Source: Heloderma charlesbogerti (taxonomy: Eukaryota > Chordata > Lepidosauria > Squamata > Helodermatidae). From it: a stretch of DNA of 64,000 nucleotides. The stretch lies in NCBI GenBank assembly GCA_026122225.1, contig JANEZZ010002706.1:620001-684000 (forward strand), given 5' to 3'. The notes under the pieces are model-generated. The model was not told the DNA's origin, did no database searches, and worked only from the letters and a program-made list of their open reading frames with translations. Positions within the stretch are counted from its first letter, which is position 1. Each line of letters opens with the position of its first letter. The position numbers and the translations under genes were made by a program. Below are positions 21,311 to 32,345 of this stretch, piece by piece.

Positions 21311-22170
21311 CTCTTCAGCAACTCCCATATTTTGGGCTTGCTTCAGGACCTGCCTCTCCACTTTATGTTGGGCTTGGCCAGCACCATCGGGTCATGAGCT
21401 AAATCTTTCCCCTTTTAAAACTCCAGCAGTGATGATCAAACTAAACTCTGCAAATCACGTAATCTGCTTTTGAAAGCACATACTTTAAAACAACAACAAC
21501 AATAGAAGCTCTTTGTGTACTACTTTTTCCAGAACTGATTCTAGAAAAAGCTTATGCTCCTTACGGGCACACATTTCTTGAAGACAACGGGCACTTCAGG
21601 TGTTCGAGTGACTCAGCAATGGGTTGTGCGCTTGCAGGTGTTGGACGCCTCCGAGGGAATTGTGCCAGTCCCTGTGCTGGTTGCCGTCTGTCAAAACGGA
21701 ATCAGTGTAGGCGGGATAACACAGTCGGCAACGGTGTAGCGCAAAAGCAATGTGCTGGCTGGTGATGTTTTATGCTGTACTCACTCCCAGCCTCCCAGGT
21801 TTATCCCTTTAGTGCAAAATCATCTGTGAAAGAGGTTGTGAACTAGGCATGCCTTCTCTCCCCCACTCCGCCCTTGCACTCCCAGCGTTGCACCGGGACT
21901 GTTTTCTGATTTGCTAAAAACACACACGCGCTATGTGTTGCCTTCACAATTTTCCATTAACACTTCATCCAGGTCCCTTGTTCTGTTGGAGAAATGTTAA
22001 AATGTCCCAGTTTCTAGGCATTTCTCATGGTCAAGGTGCTTTGGGCTACATGCATGTACCAAATCTTGGCTAAGTCATACGTAATACACTAACAATTTTG
22101 ATATTCTCCTGAGGCATAGTCAGTCGCAAGTGCCATTTGTGTGTGTGTGACACACGTAAATGATACTAGC
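21311..22170. other. Intronic DNA, nothing recognised
   Basis: No ORF, exon or known repeat picked out. Confidence 0.45.
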
Positions 22171-22172
22171 AT

Positions 22173-22275
22173 CCACTCTTCCCCAATCTGGCACCCTCCA
22201 GATTTGTTAGACTACATCTCCCATCACACCCTGTTGACTGGAACAGATGGGAGTTGTAGTTCAACACATTTGGAA
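22173..22275. repeat. Foldback hAT-like MITE
   Basis: CTTCCCCAATCTGGCACCCT on the left and TGGGAGTTGTAGTTCAACAC on the right; the element lies directly against the large foldback at 22278. Confidence 0.7.
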
Positions 22276-22277
22276 GT

Positions 22278-22780
22278 AGGGATGGGTGGGTGCGCCTCCA
22301 CCTGGGTTCTCCATCCGTCCACCCAGCCACTGCCCCCGCTCGTGCACACCCAGACCCCACTCGTGCACACCCAGCTCTCTGCCACTCGCCAAATCGCCCT
22401 CTCTCACATGGGTGGCCTTGTCGAGCTCTGCAATTGCCATTAAAAAAAAAATGGCCTCGAAAATGTGCATATTTGTGTATATGCAAAATGGGGACGTGAA
22501 TACCCTATGTGTGCAAGGTTACAGGCAAGCAAACGCCTGTAATCATGCCTATATGGGCTATTCATGGCCCCATTTTGCATATATGTGAATATGCGCTTTT
22601 TCATGATCGCCATTTTTTCCCGAAAGATGCCAATCGCGGAGCTCGGTGTCGATGCCTGGGCGAGTGCAGGCGGCTCAGGGGGTGAGCAGGGGCAGGCGCT
22701 CGGTGAGTGCCACTCGGGGGCATGGGTGGGGTGGGGGTCCACCAGATTCCCGGATGGAATCAGGCACCTGCACCGTCCCT
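22278..22780. repeat. Large foldback (palindromic) element, about 500 bp
   Basis: The two halves are inverted copies. AGGGATGGGTGGGTGCGCC at the left end pairs with the inverse of AGGCACCTGCACCGTCCCT at the right end. ATATGCAAAATGGGGACGTG near 22482 pairs with GGCCCCATTTTGCATATATG near 22566. Outer arms are C-rich with CACTCG repeats; the middle is AT-rich. Both strands give nearly the same short peptide frames (MQNG repeated), as expected of a palindrome. There is no transposase. A single-arm relative is at 60650-60860. Confidence 0.8.
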
Positions 22781-22924
22781 GTCTGGAAGCCTGGTCTACT
22801 CACTGGCTAGCAGCACCCAAATATAGTAACGTGCTGCCAGTCCCTGCCAAGAGACAGTTGCCTTGCAGTAAATGGCACAAAAAGCGGAGGCTGTCACGTG
22901 CCATGAGAAGATGCTGAAGATTTA

Positions 22925-22990
22925 TTTCGTTATTAGCTGCCTTTCTTGATCTGACTGCTCAAGGCTGCATACGAAACTTAGAAATTCCAG
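22925..22990 (-). mobile_element. L2-like 3' end fragment
   Basis: TTTATTTCGTTATTAGCTGC, then TGCTCAAGGCTGCATACGAA is the reverse complement of a LINE 3' tail. Confidence 0.4.
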
Positions 22991-23278
22991 CAAATGTCGG
23001 AAAAGGTTCTGTAGTAGCTGCATTCGCTCCATCACAAGAAGCAATTTTAAGTCATGCCTTGGAGAAAAGAAGAGATCTTGCACCACCTGGCAGAAGACAT
23101 ATTACCTGTTCGTTTGCGTAGTCATTTTTACATAAATGTCTATATTCTACAGCTGAAAAGTTCCTAGAGTGGCTTAGTAATCAATAAAAAGAACACATAT
23201 TAGTACTTTGGGCACTACATTGGGCAGTATGCCACTGTGCTCCTGCTAGTTCCGTTGCACCAGCAAGACCCATCGCCC

Positions 23279-23456
23279 GTGCATCAGAAAGCTAGCAGTT
23301 CAAAAACAACCCCAGAAACAAGTGGAAATGCTTGTTTACAGATTGGGCCAGGTCAGCAGAGCCTCCTTCTGCAAGCTCTGCTGACCTGGCCCATTCCAGG
23401 AAGCATGTTTCCATTTATTTTGGGTTGCTTTTAGAACCGCTAGCTCGCCGTTGCAC
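23279..23456. repeat. Foldback element, 'GCTCTGCTGACCTG' family
   Basis: TTGGGCCAGGTCAGCAGAG (left) and CTCTGCTGACCTGGCCCATT (right) are exact inverse blocks around a 15-base loop. The arms extend outward about 80 bases (AAGCTAGCAGTTC against GAACCGCTAGCTC). It is the second copy of the family seen at 13853-14014. Confidence 0.85.
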
Positions 23457-23459
23457 TGA

Positions 23460-24223
23460 ATCCCGCTGGCCCACAGGCAGACTTGGGTACTGTCCATAGT
23501 GTTCAGATGGGCATGATCTCAAAGGGACTGTTTCACAAAAAGGGTGCCACAACAGAGGAGGCCCTGTCATGTTTACTAGCCTATCTTGCCTATCGTGTGG
23601 GTCACGCATGGAGCAAAGTCCCTCCTGCCTGTATCAGAGAGTGGGGGAGAGGTAAATTTTGGTAAAATTTACCAAAAGGTAAAAATTACCTTGGGCCATT
23701 TTTGGGATGTAAAGGCAATAATAACCACATTGATTGGCCAGCTGAGGAACTCCTGGCATGGAAAGCTAGCACATTGTCCTGGAGCTTATTTTTGAGTGCA
23801 CACGGGGCACTGGTGAAGCCTGTATGCCATCGTTAGAACATGCTTTGCACTCTCTAATGACTGCACATTGTGGATGAAGCTTAGCACTTGTGGGCCAGCT
23901 GGTCTTTCAGGGAAGTTCATCCACCATCGAAGAAGCCCCGATAAGCATCCAAGGAACCCCAGGGTCCCCCAGCTTAAAATCCACCAACCTGATAGGTAGT
24001 TGGTGCAACTGGGCCAAGTGAAGCGCAAGTGGGTTCATGAAGAGAACTGGAGGGTGGGTGAGCTTCTCCATAGATCAGTTCCATATGGCAGGAGGCACGG
24101 TGGGTCACCATTTTGAAAAGAGGACAAAGGAGGCTGCTCAGGGACGAGAGAAGAAGGGTGGTGCCAATGGGGCCTTGTAGGTGGGAGAGCCTTTTGTGAA
24201 TGGCTGTGTGTTTCTGTTTCCAG
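23460..24223. other. Intronic DNA upstream of the exon at 24224
   Basis: A GGTAAATTTTGGTAAAATTTACC palindrome occurs near 23651. No known family recognised. Confidence 0.4.
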
Positions 24224-24296
24224 ATAAACAACTATCTGACGGTGCCGACGCACAAAATCGATTCGCCAACCATGTCACGGGCACGCATTGGCTCAG
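24224..24296 (+). CDS. SLC9A1: SLC9A1 coding exon (probably exon 11): LxVP site and RSK/14-3-3 site
   Basis: The exon follows TGTTTCCAG and ends before GTGAGA. It encodes [20 protein letters not shown] followed by RIGS and one base of an Asp codon. LTVP fits the LxVP calcineurin-docking motif described in NHE1. RARIGS, joined to DP from the next exon, is the p90RSK target serine that recruits 14-3-3 (human S703; family knowledge). Ala-to-Thr and Leu-to-Ile changes flank the motif but leave it intact. The 73-bp exon ends in phase 1, matching the next exon. Confidence 0.95.
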
Positions 24297-24440
24297 GTGA
24301 GAAGAGGGGGCGGTTAGGCTGTCCAACAATTAGGAAATGGAAACCGGGGCAAGGTGGATGGCTCAGGAGCAACGTTTCAAGCCTGCACTGATGCTGATAC
24401 TTACCCCACCTGTCCACGCCTGGCAGGTCCCACCTCAGTG

Positions 24441-24745
24441 CAGGGGTGCAGGACCTCTGGCCCAGGGGCCAAATCTGTCCTCCTCGGGTTCCCCAGAAGG
24501 TCCTGCCTCTTCCCCTGGCCCCACCCCTTCTCTCCAACCTCTGATTGTTTAGCGGTTTCCTGGCTCTTATGCAGATTTTTCCCCATTCCGAAAGGTTGAA
24601 ATGCCTTTCCTAAGGCTCAGTTCCTGGCAGTAGGAGCTTTAAGCTACAACACGCTGGTATATTGTGTTTTATGGCCCCACCACTGTAATGTGGACCCCGA
24701 AAGCTTCTCCGAACTGGAATTTGAGCCTTGGGCTGGACGTGCTTT
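24441..24745 (+). repeat. 'GGTGCAGAACCTC'-family MITE
   Basis: Begins CAGGGGTGCAGGACCTCTGG and contains CATTCCGAAAGGTTGAAATG and GGCAGTAGGAGCTTTAAGCT, matching sister copies. The right inverted end is eroded. Confidence 0.7.
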
Positions 24746-25447
24746 TGCGCGGCTCTTTTAACGGGCCAGCTCTGACTTTTCGTCAGGGCCCATCTACAGG
24801 AGGTCCCCAAAAGGCTCTGGAGCAGTGTGTTTTTAATGTGTTTGGGCCAGGGGTGGGCAACATGTCCCCCTGCCCTGATTTTTGGGCCTACCAAAAAGCC
24901 AATTCCCAACAGGGCACAGCGAAAATTCTGTAATGGCATTAGTCATCTGATTTGGGCAACTTTTCTCCTGACCCCAAGTATCCCTCGGTGAGAGCTGCGA
25001 GCAAAGCAAAACCCACCCACTGAGTCTCCCCAAGGGCCACGGTGGACCTAACGGATCTCTACCAAGGATTGTTGTCCTGCCAGCTCTTCCTTGTGCCCTT
25101 CTTTGTTCTTTTTATCAGACCCCCTGCTCTACATAGAGCTGCCACTTGTCGTCCTCCGCAGGTAATGGAACGAAACCCGGCCATCCCTGCTGTGATTTGT
25201 ACAAGCCCACCCTGCCCCCTTTTTTCATTCTTGAACCAAGAATGGAAACCCGGGGGGCCTGCAACCCAGCGTAGCTTCCTCTGCCTACTTAGACCCCCAT
25301 TTCCTCCCACCCCACCAAGCCCTCTTTTTGTGGAGATTGTGTGTCTTCTGTACTAGTCACGTTCTGTAACTCCCCAGATTGTGAGTTGAGCAGCCCAGAA
25401 GTCTGCCACTGAGGGAAGAACTGCTAATGGGCATGAAAAAATGAATA

Positions 25448-25579
25448 GAATTAAGAGTTCCAATGACAAGCCCCTGATAAGCCCCGTTCCGGTGCTTGGT
25501 GCCCACGAGTAGCGAATTAAGGGTTCCAATGACAAGCCCCTGATAAGCCTCGTTCTGGTGCTTGGTGCCCACGAGTAGC
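25448..25579 (+). repeat. 66-bp tandem duplication
   Basis: Two head-to-tail copies (25448-25513 and 25514-25579) share TTCCAATGACAAGCCCCTGA and CGTTCYGGTGCTTGGTGCCC (Y marks C or T) with about three differences. The length is a multiple of three, so the duplication is also visible in translated minus-strand frames, but nothing suggests coding. Confidence 0.9.
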
Positions 25580-25612
25580 GAATGCATGAGGGGGCTCCCA
25601 TTTCAAGAAAAG

Positions 25613-25629
25613 CCCCCCCCCCCCCCCCC
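25613..25629 (+). repeat. C homopolymer (about 17)
   Basis: Uninterrupted C run followed by GGCCGGC. The exact length is prone to sequencing error. Confidence 0.7.
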
Positions 25630-25844
25630 GGCCGGCTAGCCTCACCTCCCAGACACCGTCGCACATGTGCAGTCTGAAGGGGGCCTTAGGTACGTATGGA
25701 TAAACGTGCATAGGGCTGCAGTCCTCACAGGACCTGGGGGAAATGAATTTTCCCAGCAACAATATATTGTTCCCTGTTATCAGGCAAATAATTTTGAGGT
25801 GGCTTGGTCTTGAATGGGCGATTAAGACCCCTTAGCTTTATTTA

Positions 25845-26118
25845 TTTTATTACATTTCTATACTGCCCAATAGCCAAGCTCTCTGAGCAGTTCACAACAA
25901 TTAAAACCATAACATGCAACATGATAAAACACAATATAAAACTTTTTAAAGTACCATGTAAAACCAAAGTAAAACCCAGCAGCACTTACAGCCCAGGGAA
26001 AGCCTGGGTGAAGAGGTGTGTTTTCAGGAGGTGTTTAAAAGGTGTCACATTTTCTGCTTCCCAAGCTGCACAAGGGCGGGTTTTCCAGAGGGTGGGTGCC
26101 GCTACCGAGAAGGCTGTC
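25845..26118 (-). mobile_element. L2-type LINE 3' fragment
   Basis: TTACATTTCTATACTGCCCA, then GGGTGCCGCTACCGAGAAGG is the inverse of an L2 3' end. It breaks off abruptly at 26118, where a candidate LTR starts. Confidence 0.7.
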
Positions 26119-26354
26119 TGTCGGGGTTCTTCATGGCAACACTCCATTCATTTTGGAATGACCAGCAAGGCTTCCTTTGATGATCACAGATGTTGCCTGG
26201 GTATATATAAGGGAAGGCGGAGTGCTAGGTATCCTGGTCCCAAGTTGTTTTACAAAAGACCTGCTCCTGGCGGAGACGAAGACTGCTAGAACTGGTTTGT
26301 TGATACGGATCGACACAGCTGCCCAAATTTTTGGACTCTCCTTGGGGACTGTCA
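26119..26354 (+). mobile_element. Possible solo LTR or LTR fragment
   Basis: The segment starts TGTCGGGGTTC, resembling the start of the LTR at 15280, has TATATATAAGG at 26200 and ends GACTGTCA. It interrupts an L2 copy. No convincing target duplication was found, and the left-flank CTGTC recurs only inside the right end. Confidence 0.3.
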
Positions 26355-26399
26355 CGTGAGGCCCTGCACTTAAAAATTTACCACTACACCACTGAACGT

Positions 26400-27072
26400 T
26401 TGTCATTTTCTAGCAGGGGGAGAAACAATCATTTCAATCTGATCTTTGTGCTATGTGCTTCCCAGAATTAAACAAAATAATAATTAATCTCTGTCTACTT
26501 TCAACAATGACAATTGCAGTTCAGTGTTCTGCCCCCACCCCCCGGCCCGTGACTGAATAGAATGTTCTGTTCTGAAAGAAGTTGCCTTCTGCCTGATGGC
26601 TTGAATGAAGTAATAAGTCTATCAATGGAACTACTGGCCACACGTGAATAATCTCGAAATGAACGCCCTCCATTTGACAAGTTGGTCAGCAAGAGTGGTG
26701 CAAAATTACAAGAGGAAAAGAAGGGTGTACCTGTAGCTAATTTGTTAGTTAAAATCCAAATCTGATGTAATTTTTTACTATGATGTCATGCGTCCTTGAG
26801 TCCACATTTCCTAAATGTGAGAAGTCTCACATTCAGCCTTCACCCCCCTGAAAATCCTAAGCACCCTCCCTTATTTCAATTCCTGGGGGAAATATTGGGG
26901 GAGAAGAAGGGAGATGAGTGCTATTTTTATGCACCCAAAAGTAAACCTTTGTCTGTAGGTGCAAAATGTTAATTTGGGAAAAATGTTAGCCTCTGCAGTC
27001 AGGAGCTGGGGAAACTCTGGCCTCGCTCCTTCTGTATGCTCAGCTGCATTTGTCTTTCCTCTCCCCATCCAG
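26400..27072. other. Intronic DNA upstream of the last exon
   Basis: AT-rich, no repeat recognised. It ends with TCTTTCCTCTCCCCATCCAG. Confidence 0.45.
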
Positions 27073-27401
27073 ACCCTCTAGCTTACGACCCCAAGCCGGA
27101 CTCTGAGAACCTCCCCATCATAACCATCGACCCCGCATCCCCGCAGTCTCCGGAGTCCGTTGACCTGGTGAACGAGGCGCTGAAGGGGATGAGCCATCTC
27201 CCACCGTCCCCGGAGGAAGACGAGGATGAGGAAGGGCTGGTGATGCGAGTCAAAGAGCCTTCCTCTCCAGGCACGGATGACGTGTTCACCCCCGGAACCG
27301 GTGACAGTCCCAGCAACCAGCGGATCATGCGATGCCTGAGTGACCCTGGGCCTAGGCCCGACCCCGAAGAGGGGGAGCCCTTCATCCCCAAAGGGCAGTG
27401 A
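27073..27401 (+). CDS. SLC9A1: SLC9A1 terminal coding exon (probably exon 12) and stop
   Basis: After the CCCATCCAG acceptor the exon encodes 108 residues and TGA at 27399-27401. It starts [20 protein letters not shown] and ends [20 protein letters not shown] plus GQ. PIITID stands where human NHE1 has the PVITID calcineurin-docking site, a conservative variant. [11 protein letters not shown] and [11 protein letters not shown] keep the Ser/Thr-Pro sites phosphorylated by MAP kinases in human (family knowledge). The acidic linker EEDEDEEG is kept, but the segment before it is about six residues shorter than my recollection of human. The region is intrinsically disordered, so length change here is unsurprising. 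Confidence 0.96.
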
Positions 27402-27446
27402 GCCCTGAGATGCACTACCAGACCTGACCTGTAGGGGGAGCTTCTT

Positions 27447-27616
<170 letters not shown>

Positions 27617-29019
27617 TCTTCATTTTGGAAGCTTTGCTAGGAGGTGAGAGAAAGCCCTCAGATGGAACACAGCTCATGCCAACTGGGCAGCTTTGCCAAG
27701 GAAGCAACAGGTAGAGCGGTTGATCCAAATTCCTTTTCCTGTGGTGGGAGGGAAGGCAGTCTCCCCACGTCGAGAAGAGCATTTCCTCCAGGACAGGGGT
27801 GTCTTTTGCCCTGCTGCTGCTTTTTCCTGCAGTGCCAAGAGACTGCTTTCGTTTGGGCGCCTAAAACCTCTTGTGCATTTGCACATTGGAGAGCCGTCTT
27901 TTTGTTGTTGCTGTTGCTCTTTCCTGCAGACATGCACGGGCACACGCACCCTCCAAGCACGCCAGAAAAGCTGAGGGAATTCTGTTTCATCTTGCATCAC
28001 GTGTAGCGGAGCCTGTGGCCAGATGGTGTCTCATGTTGTGCCAGTCTCTCCCGCATTCTTGTGGACCTGACCACAGCGCAGGCGTGCTCGAGGCGAGTGG
28101 CGAAGCTGGATCTTCATGGGACGCTGCACACAGCTTTAATTCACCAGCTGTACTTTTAGCTTGTCCTCTCCTCTGGCTGATCTTGGCCGTAACATACCTG
28201 TCAGCTGCTCCTCCTCCAAAGAGGGTCCTTGAAATCTCTGAGCCACGGGTGCTTTAAACCCAGTTGATTTTTTAATTTTATTTCTAGAGTGCTTCTGACT
28301 CAGAGGGAGTTTGGTATTGTGACATTTCAACGTTGCCTAGTGCCTCCACCCTCAACTCAGATGCCACACTTTTTTCTGACACTAGTTTCTAGTACAGGGT
28401 GATGGTTTGGGGGTTCCTCTTTAAATTCCATGAAGCCATAGATAAATTAGTCTCGCCTTTTCGACTTCCAAACCTTAAGGTCGCCTGGTTTGTTTTGTGT
28501 TCTGTTTTTCGATTAAGAGAAAATGAGCAGTTTGCTCCTTAGAACCTAACCTGTAAGTGTGATCTGACAATGAGGGCTGATCTTGTGCCAGGTTGGTGAT
28601 CATGCGGGCAAGTTGGCATGAGGGCCCAGCTCCCGCTGCCCTTCTCTGCTACCCATCAGGTTTCACACGGCCACACATACAAGCCACCACCGCCTGCCTA
28701 ATTCTACACGGCATACGGTCGCTCTACTAATCACCTCCTTCCCTGGAGTTACCCACTCCCTCATCATGGTCGAAATTACTTAAAAAGAACCCCCCATGCT
28801 CACTCAAAGAGCATTTTGTTGACCAAAGATGAATATGTGGTTGTACATATCTAATTGTTGCTTTATTTTTTATTTTTTTTTAACACAGGGTATCTATTTC
28901 TTAAAAGGTGACAAATTATTCCCGACCAGGCACTGGGATGTCTGTAGAGAAGCTCACGCCACCTGCTCTGTCTGCGGGTCTAAATACTGCGCAAACACAC
29001 GCACACCCTCTTCCCCTAG

Positions 29020-29152
29020 TGCAGGGTGGGCAACTTGTGGCCTCCAGATGTTGGGCTGCCACTCCCATAATCTCTCTCACCATTGGCTCTGCTGGCGAGG
29101 GCTGATGGGAGTTGCAGCCCAAGAACATCTGTTGCCCACCCCTGCTCTAGCG
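29020..29152. repeat. Foldback hAT-like MITE in the 3' UTR
   Basis: GCAGGGTGGGCAACTTGTGG and CATCTGTTGCCCACCCCTGC are inverse ends; the core holds GATGGGAGTTGCAGCCCAAG. Confidence 0.8.
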
Positions 29153-29517
29153 AGAAGCTTTAATCATCTTTTTTTTTTCTGCCTATAAAGTGAGAGCATG
29201 GACTCTCCTTGGTTGCTGGGTTGGGCCTTAGCTTTTAGCAATATCTGATCCAGAGAAGTTCTAATCCCAGCCAGTTTTCTCTCCTTCCACAGACACTTCT
29301 CCCAACAGGGACCCCCTCCAACCTCCGTTCTTTATCGCACACTCCCTACTTGTCCTTCCCCAGTGGGCACCATCGCCTTTCTATAGAGGGTGCTGTTCTT
29401 CCCATGCCTCTTTCAGTCACCCATCCTGGGTTTCTTGGAACCTAGCCTCTGTCTCATTAGCCTGGGCTATAAAGCTCCATCTCTATCCTTGCCCCTCCCC
29501 GCAATTGTATATTAGGA

Positions 29518-29535
29518 GATTGATTGATTGATTGA
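29518..29535 (+). repeat. (GATT)n short microsatellite
   Basis: About four GATT units within the 3' UTR. Confidence 0.7.
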
Positions 29536-30276
29536 GGAGGCGTGTCATGATTATTCTACAACCAGCAGTAAATCCATCCTTGCAAGTGAAAGCAAGGCTT
29601 GAGTGTCTGGAAGTCGGAGGATTTCCGCCCCCCCCCCCCCGCTGTCCTGGGGTGGAGTAGCAGCTGGGCCATGAAGATAAAGTGTTGTCTACAGAACAAG
29701 CAGGTCACTTGAGCCCTACTCACACATTAGGGTTGAGTGTTTAATGAAGACACAAGCAGGAAGAGCAGGGATAAGTGAGGACGGCCTTCTGTAGCAGGGA
29801 GTCTTTCGTATTCCAGGAAAACCTACTTTATGCGGAGATAAAAAATATGGATACAAAAGACTCCCAGCTGCCAAAGTTTGGCATCAACATGGGGAGGGTG
29901 ATGTGAATGGCGATGGGCCGGGGCGGGGTTAGCGTGCTCATCTTTCTCCCCTCTCCTGTGTTCATGCTACTCTAAAACAGAATGCCTGAATAGGGCTGTG
30001 GTCAAAATGTGGATGGTACCACTCCAGATAGCAGGTACGGGAAGTGGCATGATTTAATGCTCCCCCGTATAGGGAAAAAAATGCTCTGCACATAGAAAAC
30101 GAGTGTGTCAGGCAAGAGGGGTCTAGCCTAGCTTTTGCCCTACGATGATCTAGTTTTCTATATGTAGGGAGTTATACATGGGGGAGGATTCAGTCATCCC
30201 CCACCCTGCAGCCTGAAGTGGTATGGTCCACAGTTTGACCATGTGATCTGCCTCTTGTGTAGAGCAGCCCTTAGCC

Positions 30277-30415
30277 CAGGGGTGGGCAACATGTGGCCTT
30301 CCAGATGTTCTTGGACTGCATCTCCCATCAGCCCTAGCCAGCATAGTCAATGGTGAGGAATTCTGGGAGTTGCAATCCAACAACATCTAGAGGGCCACAA
30401 ATTGCTCACCCCTGC
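30277..30415. repeat. Foldback hAT-like MITE in the 3' UTR
   Basis: CCAGGGGTGGGCAACATGTG at the left, AATTGCTCACCCCTGCC at the right; the core contains TTGGACTGCATCTCCCATCA. Confidence 0.85.
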
Positions 30416-30529
30416 CTTAGCCAAAGATGGCCTTCCTGTCCAGATGTTGCAGGGATTCCCTATTGCTTACACGCAAAGAAGATAGACTGTGAGGTTGCTT
30501 TTCTGTACATGGGGCCATCCCTTTTTAGC

Positions 30530-30672
30530 AGGGGTGGGCAACTTGTGGCTCTCCAGTTATTTTGGCCTACAACTTCCATTAGCCCTAGACAGCATAGCCA
30601 GTGGTGAGGGATCATGGGCGCTGTAGGCCAAAACATCTGGAGTTTTGGCCTACAAGGGTTGCCCACCCCTGC
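30530..30672. repeat. Foldback hAT-like MITE in the 3' UTR
   Basis: GCAGGGGTGGGCAACTTGTG and GGGTTGCCCACCCCTGC ends; the core has TTTTGGCCTACAACTTCCAT and its inverse GGGCGCTGTAGGCCAAAAC. Confidence 0.85.
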
Positions 30673-31541
30673 TTTATAGCATGTTGCAACATGGCTTGTC
30701 AAAAGAGAGTTGGTCCTGATTCCTGCTGTGTTTTGTTCTTCTGTCCTACACTGAACTGATCTCATATCTCGGTCCGGTTACTTCAGAGTGGGCTGATCTA
30801 TTTATTTATACATTTGTTTGTGGTTATTAAGGTTGGGGGTGTGTTGTGCGTATGGCAGGGGAGAGTAAGGTAGAGGCTGCGTATATTTTGGTATCAGTTC
30901 TGCATTTTGGCTACCAAAGTCTGGATATTGTGAGTCTGTTATCAAGACATCGTTCAAGGACAGTGCCCTCTTACAGAGCCATGCTGGTGCCTGCTGATTT
31001 TTTCCAGTAGTTCTTAGACCTCCCCTCTGCCCTCCCTTGAAGGCGGCATTTCCTTTCTTTGCCCCTGTGCTGTGCCTTTTTAGCCATACAGTGTCTGCCT
31101 GCGCAAAATGGTGTTGTGATTTGCTGCTCTGTTTGCCCGGCAACCGGGGGCCCAGCCGGAAGGGCCGAGAGTTGGCCTGCCAATTGTTCCATGCATGCTT
31201 CTCCATCTTTCCATCCAAGTAGCAACCAACCCCCAACCCCCCTCCAGCACCCTCACTCCATCAGAGGGGAAGAGCTGCAAGCAGCACAGGTAAGAGAGGG
31301 GATGAGCGGCAGAAAGGGGGCCCATCCGGCTTGCCCCCCCCCCCATGACTCTGTGTATTCTCTATCTAACTTGGGTTTTGCCGTTATCTCTGTTTCAGAC
31401 TGAGCAGGGGTCCAGTAATCCGCAGTAGCCTGTATTGTGCTTTTGTGTACAAACGCTCTGTCTCCAGCGAAGAGCGGTTAAAGCAATGACAAATATTGTA
31501 TAAAAATACATGTAAAGAGAGTCTTTTTACATAAATATTCT

Positions 31542-31547
31542 AATAAA
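31542..31547 (+). promoter_or_regulatory. Candidate SLC9A1 polyadenylation signal
   Basis: AATAAA lies within TTCTAATAAATGAATG, followed about 15-30 bases later by a T-rich GTTTTAATTTTTAATGG stretch suitable as a downstream element. I noticed no canonical hexamer between the stop codon and this point when reading the strand. Confidence 0.6.
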
Positions 31548-31565
31548 TGAATGTTTTAATTTTTA

Positions 31566-32105
31566 ATGGCCTGTGATTATTCTTCTCTCTTCCCCACCCC
31601 ACACCCCTTTCATTCTCATTTTTAACATTTTTTTCCCTACTGTAGATTCTAGGAAATATTGGTGCAACACAGGCTGGGTATCTTTGGTAACTTTTCAGAG
31701 ATGAGGAGCCCTCTTTTCACACTTCCCTCCCTGTGTTCAATCCAGTAGTGCAACTAGATAATTTTAGACCCTGGACTTCATGGTCTTACAGGGAACTGCC
31801 TTTAGACCGCCCCAAAAAGTTTGGCAACACTGTTAAAACAATGAGTTTCTAAGCATGTGCAGAGTTTCATGTTTTAAACTCGCTTAATTTATCATGGCAC
31901 CATCATGACTACAGGAATAGAATTGTGTTTGCGTTGGCTGTCCTGATACTAAAAACATTCATTGCGGAGTAAGCGCTATTTTGTTGTAGAAGGGGATAAT
32001 GTATTTTTAAAGTAAAAATAGCAAAATGAGCATCAATAAGCATGTGCTCACTTGGCCGGCCAGCCCCTAACAAAACACTTAAAAATAAGAGAGTGGATGC
32101 TGTGG
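31566..32105. other. Intergenic DNA, nothing recognised
   Basis: AT-rich region immediately downstream of the presumed SLC9A1 end. Confidence 0.45.
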
Positions 32106-32107
32106 CA

Positions 32108-32345
32108 ACAGGAGCCACTGTGGCACAGTGGCTAGAGTGTTGGACTGGGCCTTGGGAGGTCCGGGTTCTAGCCCCCACTCTGCCACGGAAGCTCACTGGG
32201 TGACTTTGGGCCAGTAACTGACTCTCAATCTAATCTATGTCACAGAGTTGTTGCAAGGATAAAATGAAGAGGAGGAAGACCATGTAAGCTGCCTTGGGTT
32301 CCTTGCAAGAGGAGAAAGGTGGGATATAAATATTATTAATAATAA
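32108..32345 (+). mobile_element. CORE-SINE (MIR-like)
   Basis: The tRNA head GTGGCACAGTGGCTAGAGTG (A-box) with GGTTCTAGCCC (B-box) is followed by a core TGGGTGACTTTGGGCCAGTA and an L2-like 3' end GTGGGATATAAATATTATTA with an AATAAT tail. Confidence 0.85.

Noticed and set aside
22286..22742. 100-codon frames on both strands with similar peptides, suggesting a duplicated gene
   Set aside because: The similarity results from the palindrome itself; each strand reads one arm of the foldback element.
25613..25629. C17 run as a G-quadruplex or structural element
   Set aside because: A homopolymer of this kind is prone to assembly error, and there are no spaced G-tracts to support a specific structure.
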